DNA of 5,633 bases from Schlegelella_A sp035493195 (GTDB lineage: Bacteria; Pseudomonadota; Gammaproteobacteria; Burkholderiales; Burkholderiaceae_C). The DNA lies in the NCBI GenBank assembly GCA_035493195.1, contig DATJIM010000187.1, positions 1 through 5,633 on the forward strand, given 5' to 3'. This document shows positions 1 to 4,954 of the stretch, piece after piece. The position numbers and the translations under genes are program-made. Numbering within the stretch: position 1 is the stretch's first letter; each line of letters begins with the position of its first letter. Below the pieces are notes generated by a model. It saw only the letters and a program-made list of their open reading frames with translations. It searched no databases and had not been told where the DNA came from.

Positions 1-955
1 TGTCGCGATCGCGCTCGTCGTTCAGATACTCGACCGGCGACTTGCCGTCGACGCGCGCGAGCAACAGCGCCGGCAACAGCGTCGCGGCGCGCCGTTCGAG
101 CGCGTCGCGCGGCTCCCAGTCGACACCTTCGAGATGCGCGCCGGCGAGCGCGTCGAAGCAAGCGAGAAAGCCGGCGAGCGCCGCCGGAGTCCACAGGCAT
201 TTGAGCAGCAGGTGGTTGAGGCAGAACGCGAGGTCGAACGCGGGGTCTCCCCACCATGCGCACTCGGCGTCGAGAAAGACGGGGCCGCGCGCGCCGACGA
301 GGATGTTCTTCGGGCTGACATCGCCGTGAACGAGCGCGACCCGGTGCGTGCGCGTCCGCTCGACGAGCGCCGCGAGCACGCCGGCGAGATCGCGATGCCG
401 CTCGGCCGTCGCGAGCAGGTACGGCTCGAGGCGAATCGCGAAGAAGATCGCGTCGGAGTCGAACTGCGACGCGAGCTCGGGCCGTGCGGCGGTATGGGCG
501 TGGATCCGCGCGAGCGTCGCGCCGACCGCGCGCGCGGTGGCGACGTCGGCGTTGCCGCGGCGGAGTTCCTCCTTCCACAGCCGATGTTCGGCGGGCACGA
601 GGTATTCCATCGCGACGACGCCGAGCCGCGCGTGCTGGCCGAGCAGCCGCGGCGCAGCGCCGGGAGCGGCGTCGTTCGCGACCTGGAGCCAGCGCGCTTC
701 GTAGACATTGCGTGCGATCGGTGCCTGCCAGTCGGCGGCGACACGCAGCTTCGCGAGCGCACGCTTGACGCAGAGCGGACCGCGGCCGGTGTCGACGCGC
801 CAGATGTCCGAAGAGACGCCGCCGGCGAGCGGAATTCCGGTGACAGGTCCTTCGACCAGGCCGAGCTCGTGCAGCGCTTCGACGAACTCGACCGGCACCG
901 CGCTTGCGTCGTTCACCGCCACCGCCTGCTCGTCGCGAAGCGCGCTCGTCGTCAT
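1..955 (-). CDS. APH/choline-kinase-fold phosphotransferase, 3' end outside window
   Basis: A cytoplasmic small-molecule kinase of the aminoglycoside phosphotransferase/choline kinase superfamily, transferring phosphate from ATP to an unidentified hydroxyl substrate. The frame is open to the left edge; 318 residues are visible and no stop is reached. Motifs appear in family order: glycine-rich loop AGGVSSDIW (about 44-52), ATP-binding Lys64 in LCVKR, helix-C Glu86 in YEARW, hinge MEYL (116-119), catalytic loop HGDVSPKN (210-217, with Asp212 and Asn217), and metal-binding Asp229 in FLDAE. All key residues are present, so it should be active. The ATG at 953-955 overlaps the TGA of the upstream panE-like gene as ATGA, indicating translational coupling in one operon. 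Such genes are often labelled 'aminoglycoside phosphotransferase', but nothing here supports antibiotic resistance. A metabolic role (choline, thiamine, homoserine or sugar kinase-like) is equally possible. Confidence 0.85.
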   Translation of the reverse strand, partial: MTTSALRDEQAVAVNDASAVPVEFVEALHELGLVEGPVTGIPLAGGVSSDIWRVDTGRGPLCVKRALAKLRVAADWQAPIARNVYEARWLQVANDAAPGAAPRLLGQHARLGVVAMEYLVPAEHRLWKEELRRGNADVATARAVGATLARIHAHTAARPELASQFDSDAIFFAIRLEPYLLATAERHRDLAGVLAALVERTRTHRVALVHGDVSPKNILVGARGPVFLDAECAWWGDPAFDLAFCLNHLLLKCLWTPAALAGFLACFDALAGAHLEGVDWEPRDALERRAATLLPALLLARVDGKSPVEYLNDERDRD

Positions 956-1902
956 GCGTTCGCTTGCCGCGACTCGACGAGCTTGACGAGCGCGTGGAGC
1001 GCCTGGTTGGCCGGGGTCGCGATGCCGACCTCGCGGCCGCGACGGACGACGAAGCCGTTGAGATGGTCGATCTCGCTCGGCTTCCCGCGCGCGACGTCCT
1101 GCGCGGTCGATGAGAGCTGCGCCGGCATCGCGGGGGCGATCCGCTCCATCGCCTCGACCGCGGCAGCAAGCGGCAGCTCGACTCCGGACGCCGCCGCCAC
1201 CGCGACGACCTCGCCGACGACGGTGCGCTGCAGCTCGCGGATCGGCGCCAGCGCGACCATCTCGCCGTAGCTCGACTGGGCGAGCGCCGAGATCGCGTTG
1301 TAGGCGCAGTTGACCATCAGCTTCGACCACAGCTCGGCGACGACGTCGGCCGAGACCTTGACCGCGACGCCCGCCGTCGCGAAGAACGAGGCGATCGCCT
1401 CGAGCCGCCCGGCGAGCGCCGGGTCGCGTGCAGCGGCACGCGTGCGCGGCCCGACGACGAGGTCGCCGCGGCCGTGGTGGCGAACGATGCCGGGCGCCGG
1501 CATCGCCGTCGCGACGTAGACGACCGCAGGAACGACCGTCGCGGCGACGTGGCGCGCGATCACGTCCGCGTTCTCGACGCCGTTCTGCAGACTGACGACG
1601 ACCGCGTCGCGCGCGAGCGCCGGCGCGAGCTCGCGCGCGACGGCTTCGGTGTCGGTCGACTTGACGCTCACCAGCACGAGGTCGGCGCCGTGCGCCGCGG
1701 CGATCTCGCTGCTGGCGTCGATCGTCAGGCTCTCGCTCTTGCCCGCCATCTCGAGGCGGAGTCCATCGCGGCGGATCGCGTCGACGTGCGCGGGCCGGCC
1801 GATCAGGACGACCGCGTGGCCGGCACGCGCGAGCATCGCGCCGTAGAAGCTGCCGACCGCGCCCGCGCCGACGACGGCGACCTTGCGAACCATCGTTGCC
1901 AT
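952..1902 (-). CDS. panE: 2-dehydropantoate 2-reductase (PanE/ApbA family)
   Basis: Ketopantoate reductase family: NADPH-dependent reduction of 2-dehydropantoate to pantoate, the second step of the pantothenate/coenzyme A branch, in the cytoplasm. The 316-residue length is usual for the family. Visible features are the Rossmann dinucleotide loop GAGAVG (12-17), Lys81 in VSVKS, the QNG motif (106-108), catalytic Lys194 in LWSKLMVNCAYN with Asn198 and Asn202, and the C-terminal signature with Glu277 in SEIDHLNG followed by GIATPAN. All residues expected for catalysis are present. Many bacteria carry several PanE paralogues, some acting on other 2-oxoacids, so the exact substrate is inferred. 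The ATG at 1900-1902 was chosen; a second ATG three codons in is an alternative. Neither has a clear Shine-Dalgarno sequence. It is the first gene of an operon with the downstream kinase, which it overlaps by four bases. Confidence 0.9.
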   Translation of the reverse strand: MATMVRKVAVVGAGAVGSFYGAMLARAGHAVVLIGRPAHVDAIRRDGLRLEMAGKSESLTIDASSEIAAAHGADLVLVSVKSTDTEAVARELAPALARDAVVVSLQNGVENADVIARHVAATVVPAVVYVATAMPAPGIVRHHGRGDLVVGPRTRAAARDPALAGRLEAIASFFATAGVAVKVSADVVAELWSKLMVNCAYNAISALAQSSYGEMVALAPIRELQRTVVGEVVAVAAASGVELPLAAAVEAMERIAPAMPAQLSSTAQDVARGKPSEIDHLNGFVVRRGREVGIATPANQALHALVKLVESRQANA

Positions 1903-1908
1903 GCGCGT

Positions 1909-1914
1909 ATTCTG
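1909..1914 (-). promoter_or_regulatory. candidate -10 hexamer of panE-like gene (possible leaderless start)
   Basis: On the minus strand CAGAAT (four of six matches to TATAAT) ends six nucleotides before the ATG at 1902, so transcription could begin at or next to the start codon. No Shine-Dalgarno sequence precedes the ATG, which fits a leaderless message. No convincing -35 hexamer is seen 16-18 nt upstream, so this is a weak call. Confidence 0.28.
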
Positions 1915-1932
1915 GCCGCCGTCAGCGGCGGC
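1915..1932. repeat. inverted repeat GCCGCC-N6-GGCGGC upstream of panE-like gene
   Basis: Perfect 6-bp arms around a 6-nt spacer, lying just upstream of the candidate -10 of the panE-like gene. It could be an operator overlapping the promoter. In DNA this GC-rich, such repeats also arise often by chance. Confidence 0.3.
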
Positions 1933-2021
1933 GCACGACGGTCGTGTTCCAAGACGCCGGCGCGAGCATCGCCTCGATTCGACCGCTGCCGCATCCGACG
2001 CCTTCGCCGCAGCGTAGGCGC

Positions 2022-2085
2022 TTGTTCAATCCGCACGGTCCCGCAGCTGTTGCAAAAAATATTTTTTCACCACCCCGTTGAACAA
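2022..2085. repeat. 8-bp inverted repeat pair TTGTTCAA / TTGAACAA
   Basis: TTGTTCAA at 2022-2029 and its exact reverse complement TTGAACAA at 2078-2085 are separated by 48 bp. Each half is itself a TTG-N2-CAA dyad. The pair brackets the A/T palindrome at 2054-2067. This could be a paired operator for a DNA-bending or looping regulator. The separate arms are seen directly; a function is inferred. Confidence 0.4.
2054..2067. repeat. 14-bp perfect A6-TA-T6 palindrome in an AT-rich island
   Basis: AAAAAATATTTTTT is a perfect palindrome in otherwise very GC-rich DNA. A- and T-tracts are intrinsically bent and easily melted. Possible roles are an UP element for a promoter, a binding site for an H-NS-like or IHF-type nucleoid protein, or an unwinding element next to the DnaA box 21 bp away. 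Confidence 0.6.
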
Positions 2086-2088
2086 CTC

Positions 2089-2097
2089 TGTGCATAA
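2089..2097 (-). promoter_or_regulatory. DnaA-box consensus TTATGCACA
   Basis: TGTGCATAA on the plus strand reads TTATGCACA on the minus strand, matching the canonical TTATNCACA DnaA box at every position. I saw no second perfect copy in the window, and no dnaA, dnaN, rnpA or mnmG neighbour, so this is not recognisably the chromosomal origin. A regulatory or DnaA-titration site is possible, and a chance match cannot be excluded for a 9-mer. Confidence 0.4.
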
Positions 2098-2222
2098 CCT
2101 GCGGCCAAGTGAGGGTCACGCCGGACCGGCACGGGCAACCGCCGGATGCCGCGCTTTGAGGCAGCTGCGCCGACGCGCCGGCGCCGCCGATTCGCGCCCT
2201 GTCGCAAAGACGGATCGCTCGA

Positions 2223-2228
2223 TATCCT
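2223..2228 (+). promoter_or_regulatory. candidate -10 hexamer of receiver gene (possible leaderless start)
   Basis: TATCCT (four of six matches to TATAAT) ends eight nucleotides before the ATG at 2237. The sequence between is pyrimidine/GC-rich without a Shine-Dalgarno motif. A transcript starting at or within a few bases of the ATG would be leaderless. The best -35 at the right distance, CTGTCG near 2199-2204, is poor. Confidence 0.3.
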
Positions 2229-2236
2229 TCGCGCCC

Positions 2237-2647
2237 ATGCCCTCCTCGAACGTTTCTCCGTCGCGCGGACGCGTGCTGGCGGTCGACGATTCGTACGTCA
2301 TGCGCGAGCTCGTCACGCTCTCGCTCGAAGCCGCCGGCTACAGCGTCGAGGCGGTCGCGAGCGGCGACGCTGCGCTCGTCGCCGCGGCACGCGAGGAGTT
2401 CGACGCCTTCATCCTCGACGTCGACATGCCGGGAATGGACGGCCTCGCGGTCGGGCGTGCGCTGCGCAAGGATCCGCGCACGCGCTCGTCGATGATCGCG
2501 ATGCACACCAGCCTCGACGAGGCCGACGTGCGCACCGGCTTCGACGGCTACAACGCGTACCTGAGAAAGCCGTTCGACGCGCGCCGGCTCGGCGAATGCG
2601 TCGACCGCATGCTGCGCGACCGCCGGGCGCGCGCACACGACGCCTAG
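2237..2647 (+). CDS. stand-alone CheY-like response regulator receiver protein
   Basis: A 136-residue single-domain response regulator: a receiver domain fills residues 12-130, with no DNA-binding or enzymatic output domain, so it probably signals by protein-protein contact or phosphotransfer in the cytoplasm. Visible are the acidic pair Asp17-Asp18 in AVDDS, phospho-acceptor Asp61 in ILDVDMPGMDG, the switch Thr91 in MHTS, and Lys111 in RKPF. The loop between the switch residue and the KPF motif is about two residues shorter than in CheY. The frame stays open upstream to an ATG at 2078, but that extension is Arg/Ala-rich, crosses the DnaA-box region and resembles no receiver, so the ATG at 2237 is preferred. 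It has no Shine-Dalgarno motif. No histidine kinase is adjacent; its cognate kinase is unknown. The hybrid kinase at the right end of the window is only a possible partner. Confidence 0.88.
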   Translation: MPSSNVSPSRGRVLAVDDSYVMRELVTLSLEAAGYSVEAVASGDAALVAAAREEFDAFILDVDMPGMDGLAVGRALRKDPRTRSSMIAMHTSLDEADVRTGFDGYNAYLRKPFDARRLGECVDRMLRDRRARAHDA

Positions 2648-2650
2648 CGC

Positions 2651-2669
2651 GCCGCGCTCGACGCGCGGT
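2651..2669. terminator. short GC hairpin between convergent genes, possible bidirectional terminator
   Basis: CCGCGC-TCGAC-GCGCGG (2652-2668) forms a perfect 6-bp stem with a 5-nt loop and one possible extra G-U pair at its base. It sits in the 27-bp gap between the stops of the receiver gene and galM. No T-tract follows on either strand, so it is at best a weak intrinsic terminator or an RNA 3'-end stabiliser. Confidence 0.35.
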
Positions 2670-2674
2670 TCCGA

Positions 2675-3784
2675 TCAGCGCGCTGCGTCGCGCGCGAGCG
2701 TCGCGAAGCGATGCACGGTCGTGCTCCTGAACGTCTCGCCGGGGCGCAGCACCGTCGAGGGGAAGTCGGGGCGGTTGGGCGAATCGGGAAAGTGCTGGGT
2801 CTCGAGACAGACGCCGTCGCTCTGCCGGAACGTCTGCCCTTCGCTGCCGACGAGGCGGCCGTCGAGCTGGTTGCCGGCGTAGCACTGGACGCCGGGCTCG
2901 GTCGTCTCGATCTCGAGGACGCGGCCGCTGGCCGGGTCGTCGAGGCGCGCCGCGCGCCTCAGCGGCGTGGCTGCCCCGTCGTCGTCGAGGATCCAGTTGT
3001 GGTCGTAGCCGCGCGCGCGCAGCAGCTGCTCGGCACCGTCACGGATGCGCTCGCCGATGGCGCGCGGCATGCGGAAGTCGAACGGCGTGCCGGCGACCTC
3101 GGCGATGCGCGTCGGGATCAGCGCGGCGTCGATCTCGGTGAAGCGCCTCGCGTGCAGCGTCAGGACGTGGTCGAGGATGCTGCCGCCGCAGGCCAGGTTG
3201 AAATAGCTGTGGTTGGTGAGGTTGACCACCGTCGCCCGGTCGGACGTCGCGCGGTAGTCGATCCGCCATTCGTTCGCCGCCGTCAGCGTGTAGCGGACGT
3301 CGACGCGCAGCCGCCCGGGGTAGCCCTGGTCGCCGTCTTCGCTCGTCAGCGCGAGCGCGAGCGAAACGCTGCCGTCGGCGCCGACGCCGAGCGGCTCGAC
3401 GTCCCAGCAGCGCTTGCCGAAGCCGACCGCGCCACCGTGGAGCGAATTGCTGCCGTCGTTGACGCTCAGCTGGTGCACGGCGCCGTCGAGCGTGAAGCGG
3501 CCGCCGCCGATGCGGTTGGCGAAGCGCCCGACGAGCGTGCCGAAGTTCGGATTGCGCTCGAGGTAGTCGGCGAGGTTCGCGAAGCCGAGGACGACGTTGC
3601 CGTCGCGGCCGTCGCGGTCGGCGCAGTGCAGCGCCCGCACGATGCCGCCGTAGTCGATCGCGTGCAGGCGCAGGCCGCGACCGTTGTCCAGCACGTGCTC
3701 ACGGACGATGCGGCCGTCGGGCATGCGGCCGAACTCGCGCGCCGAGATCGTCGGCGACGCAGGCGGCGGCGCGTCTTCTAGCAT
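2675..3784 (-). CDS. galM: aldose 1-epimerase (galactose mutarotase)
   Basis: Mutarotase interconverting alpha- and beta-anomers of galactose, glucose and related aldoses, usually feeding the Leloir pathway. It has 369 residues in a GalM-type beta-sandwich, slightly longer than E. coli GalM because of a short N-terminal extension. Motifs seen: NFGTLVGRFANRI (80-92), His116 in NSLHGG, catalytic acid His192 in NLTNHSYFNL, substrate-binding Asp261 in YDHN, and catalytic base Glu328 in LETQHFPDSPN. All expected active-site residues are present. The ATG at 3782-3784 was chosen because homology to the family N-terminus (EFGRMPDGRIV) begins at about residue 17, upstream of the next ATG at residue 21. 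No Shine-Dalgarno motif is seen. There is no predicted signal peptide, so it should be cytoplasmic. No galactose genes are adjacent. It is convergent with the receiver gene and divergent from the stress-protein gene. Confidence 0.95.
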   Translation of the reverse strand: MLEDAPPPASPTISAREFGRMPDGRIVREHVLDNGRGLRLHAIDYGGIVRALHCADRDGRDGNVVLGFANLADYLERNPNFGTLVGRFANRIGGGRFTLDGAVHQLSVNDGSNSLHGGAVGFGKRCWDVEPLGVGADGSVSLALALTSEDGDQGYPGRLRVDVRYTLTAANEWRIDYRATSDRATVVNLTNHSYFNLACGGSILDHVLTLHARRFTEIDAALIPTRIAEVAGTPFDFRMPRAIGERIRDGAEQLLRARGYDHNWILDDDGAATPLRRAARLDDPASGRVLEIETTEPGVQCYAGNQLDGRLVGSEGQTFRQSDGVCLETQHFPDSPNRPDFPSTVLRPGETFRSTTVHRFATLARDAAR

Positions 3785-3795
3785 CGCTGCGAACG

Positions 3796-3801
3796 AGGAT
3801 A
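3796..3801 (-). promoter_or_regulatory. candidate -10 hexamer of galM
   Basis: On the minus strand TATCCT ends eleven nucleotides before the galM ATG, the same hexamer seen before the receiver gene. Transcription would begin only about 3-5 nt upstream of the ATG, leaving no room for a ribosome binding site. No -35 resembling TTGACA is found at 17-18 nt spacing, so the call is weak. Confidence 0.25.
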
Positions 3802-3848
3802 GTCGAAGGCGTCGCGCGCGCGTCGCCGTGCCGGCGATCGCCCTGCCG

Positions 3849-3864
3849 CTTGACGGGCGTCAAG
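3849..3864. promoter_or_regulatory. FNR/CRP-family activator site (TTGAC-N4-GTCAA)
   Basis: CTTGACGGGCGTCAAG is a 16-bp dyad with 7-bp arms and a 2-nt centre. The core TTGAC-N4-GTCAA closely resembles the FNR/Anr/FixK consensus TTGAT-N4-ATCAA. Its centre (3856.5) lies about 41 bp upstream of the transcription start predicted from the -10 at 3885-3890, the classic class II activator position. This implies induction of the universal stress protein at low oxygen. A different FNR/CRP family member (DNR- or FixK-like) could equally be the binder. Confidence 0.6.
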
Positions 3865-3884
3865 GCACCCTGTCGAGCGCTCCC

Positions 3885-3890
3885 TATGCT
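3885..3890 (+). promoter_or_regulatory. -10 element of universal stress protein promoter
   Basis: TATGCT matches TATAAT at four of six positions and sits 47 bp before the ATG. A start near 3897 gives a leader of about 40 nt and places the FNR-like dyad at about -41. No canonical -35 is present, as expected for a class II activator-dependent promoter whose activator site overlaps the -35 region. Confidence 0.5.
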
Positions 3891-3925
3891 GATCCACGAA
3901 CGGCCCGTCGGACCGCGATCTGCGA

Positions 3926-3931
3926 AAGGGA
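3926..3931 (+). promoter_or_regulatory. ribosome binding site of universal stress protein gene
   Basis: The purine run GAAAGGGA (3924-3931) ends six nucleotides before the ATG at 3938. It is the clearest Shine-Dalgarno-like motif in the window and fixes the start of this gene. Confidence 0.6.
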
Positions 3932-3937
3932 TCCACC

Positions 3938-4450
3938 ATGTCGACCAGCTATCAACGCATCCTCGTCCCGATCGACGGCAGCGCGACCGCGACGCGCGGG
4001 CTCGACGAGGCGATCCGCCTCTGCCGCGCAACCGGCGGCAGCATGCGCGTCCTCCACGTCATGGACGACCTCGTCTTCATCTCCGGATTCGAAAGCGGCG
4101 CGAGCTACGCCAGGGACGTCTATCCGCGGCTGCGCAAGCGCAGCGAGCAGCTCCTCGAAGCCGGCCGCAAGCGAGCCGAGGCTGCGGGGGTGGGCGCCGA
4201 CAAGGTGCTGGTCGAGTGCTACGCGCGGCGCACCAGCGAGGTGGTCTGCGAGCAGGCGATCGCGTGGCATGCCGACCTCATCGTCGTCGGCACGCACGGC
4301 CGCCGCGGCGTGCGCAGGATGATGCTCGGCAGCGACGCCGAGCAGATCGTTCGCGAGGCGCCGGTGCCGGTGCTCGTCGTCCGCGCCCCCGAGTCGGCCG
4401 CCGACGCCGCGATCGCCGCCAACGAGGCCGAAGCGGCGACCGCCGCCTGA
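3938..4450 (+). CDS. universal stress protein (UspA family, ATP-binding type)
   Basis: A 170-residue cytoplasmic universal stress protein with a single Usp domain (about 4-150), expected to form a dimer and bind ATP. Residues seen are Asp13 in ILVPIDGS, which contacts adenine in the MJ0577-type fold, and the phosphate-binding motif G-2x-G-9x-G-S: GTHG at 118-121 followed by Gly131-Ser132. This places it in the nucleotide-binding subgroup rather than the UspA subgroup that lacks ATP binding. The last 20 or so residues are an Ala/Glu-rich tail of no recognised function. The start is supported by a Shine-Dalgarno motif. The upstream FNR-like dyad and -10 suggest induction in low oxygen or on entry to stationary phase. 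In Pseudomonas aeruginosa several Usp proteins are under Anr control and aid anaerobic survival. The stop is only 7 bp from the stop of the convergent Nudix gene. Confidence 0.93.
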   Translation: MSTSYQRILVPIDGSATATRGLDEAIRLCRATGGSMRVLHVMDDLVFISGFESGASYARDVYPRLRKRSEQLLEAGRKRAEAAGVGADKVLVECYARRTSEVVCEQAIAWHADLIVVGTHGRRGVRRMMLGSDAEQIVREAPVPVLVVRAPESAADAAIAANEAEAATAA

Positions 4451-4457
4451 GCGCGAG

Positions 4458-4928
4458 TCAGCTCGGCCGCGCCGCAGGCCGCGCGGCACCGGCGCCGAGC
4501 TGCGCGAGAAGCGCCGGCAGCGAGACGTGCGTCGTCAGCACCACCGCCATGCTCTTCGCGCAGCGCGCTGCGATCTCGGCGAACGACGTCCAGCGAAAGT
4601 CGTCCATCTCCGGGCGCGTTCGCCCGAAGCGGTCGACGAACGTGCTCGTGCACACGCAGGCCGCGGTGTCGATGCGCTCGATCAGCGCGGCGTGCAGCTC
4701 GAGGTCCTTCTGCGGGCGGTAGGCGAACCGACCCAGGGGATGGAGCGCCGCGGGATCGACCGCGATCCCGCACTCCTCGCGCGCTTCGCGCACCGCGGCG
4801 GCGACGCTCGATTCGCCGTCGTCGGCAACGCCCTTCGGGATGTCCCAGAAGCGATTGCCGGTCGAGTGACAGAGCAGCAGCTCGGCCGAGTCCGCGAGCA
4901 GCAGCACCCCGTGCGTCGTCGTCTTCAC
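4458..4928 (-). CDS. Nudix hydrolase
   Basis: A 156-residue Nudix-fold pyrophosphohydrolase cleaving a nucleoside diphosphate linked to another moiety, with divalent metal. The Nudix box G-x5-E-x7-R-E-x2-E-E-x-G-hydrophobic is intact: Gly33, Glu39, Arg47, Glu48, Glu51, Glu52, Gly54, Ile55. It is preceded by WDIPKG (28-33), as in many small Nudix proteins acting on nucleotides, dinucleoside polyphosphates or capped RNA. The substrate cannot be assigned from sequence. The start is a GTG (4926-4928): the first beta strand (THGVLLLAD) follows at once and no ATG exists between it and the upstream stop, so the protein looks complete. No strong Shine-Dalgarno motif is seen, only a G-rich stretch. 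The gene begins 27 nt after the stop of the hybrid kinase on the same strand and is probably cotranscribed with it. Its 3' end is 7 bp from the convergent stress-protein gene. Confidence 0.9.
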   Translation of the reverse strand: MKTTTHGVLLLADSAELLLCHSTGNRFWDIPKGVADDGESSVAAAVREAREECGIAVDPAALHPLGRFAYRPQKDLELHAALIERIDTAACVCTSTFVDRFGRTRPEMDDFRWTSFAEIAARCAKSMAVVLTTHVSLPALLAQLGAGAARPAARPS

Positions 4929-4954
4929 GCGCCGTGCGCCGCCGCCGACCGCCC

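Larger units (their letters stand above)
1903..2236. other. divergent intergenic region with AT-rich island
   Basis: A 334-bp gene-free stretch between the divergently transcribed panE-like gene and the receiver gene. From the panE side it holds a GCCGCC/GGCGGC inverted repeat (1915-1932), an 8-bp inverted repeat pair TTGTTCAA/TTGAACAA (2022-2029 and 2078-2085), an A6-TA-T6 palindrome (2054-2067) and a DnaA-box consensus (2089-2097). The rest, about 2100-2220, is GC-rich with no recognisable element except a weak GTGA-N3-TCAC dyad at 2109-2119. Both flanking promoters must lie here, but no strong -35/-10 pair is visible for either gene. Confidence 0.7.

Noticed and set aside
22..762. 246-codon minus-strand open frame inside the kinase gene
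   Set aside because: It is in a different frame from the one carrying the kinase motifs, and its product is dominated by Ser/Arg/Pro with no domain resemblance.
1..955. Aminoglycoside resistance gene
   Set aside because: The fold is shared by many metabolic kinases, the gene sits in a housekeeping-type operon with matching base composition, and there is no mobile element nearby.
134..1270. 378-codon plus-strand open frame opposite the kinase and reductase genes
   Set aside because: It is antisense to two genes with intact family motifs and spans their junction. Its product is a low-complexity Arg/Ala/Asp/Glu-rich chain, as expected for a mirror frame in GC-rich DNA.
2022..2119. Possible chromosomal replication origin
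   Set aside because: Only one perfect DnaA box is seen, with no cluster and no dnaA, dnaN, rnpA, rpmH, mnmG or parAB genes nearby. A single 9-mer and a short AT tract are not enough.
2078..2236. 53-codon in-frame N-terminal extension of the receiver protein from the ATG at 2078
   Set aside because: It starts inside the AT-rich island, overlaps the DnaA box, is Arg/Ala-rich and has no counterpart in receiver proteins, which normally start a few residues before the first beta strand.
2711..3781. 356-codon plus-strand open frame opposite galM
   Set aside because: It is an almost exact mirror of galM, whose frame carries all mutarotase active-site motifs; the antisense product is Ala/Val/Arg/Asp-rich and featureless.
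4466..4487. GCCGCGC-N8-GCGCGGC hairpin near the convergent stops of the stress-protein and Nudix genes, as a terminator
   Set aside because: It lies inside the Nudix coding sequence, has no T-tract on either strand, and such GC dyads are common by chance at this base composition.
3850..4722. 290-codon plus-strand open frame overlapping the universal stress protein and Nudix genes
   Set aside because: It is out of frame with the stress protein, antisense to the Nudix gene, and its product is repetitive Arg/Ala without recognisable domains.
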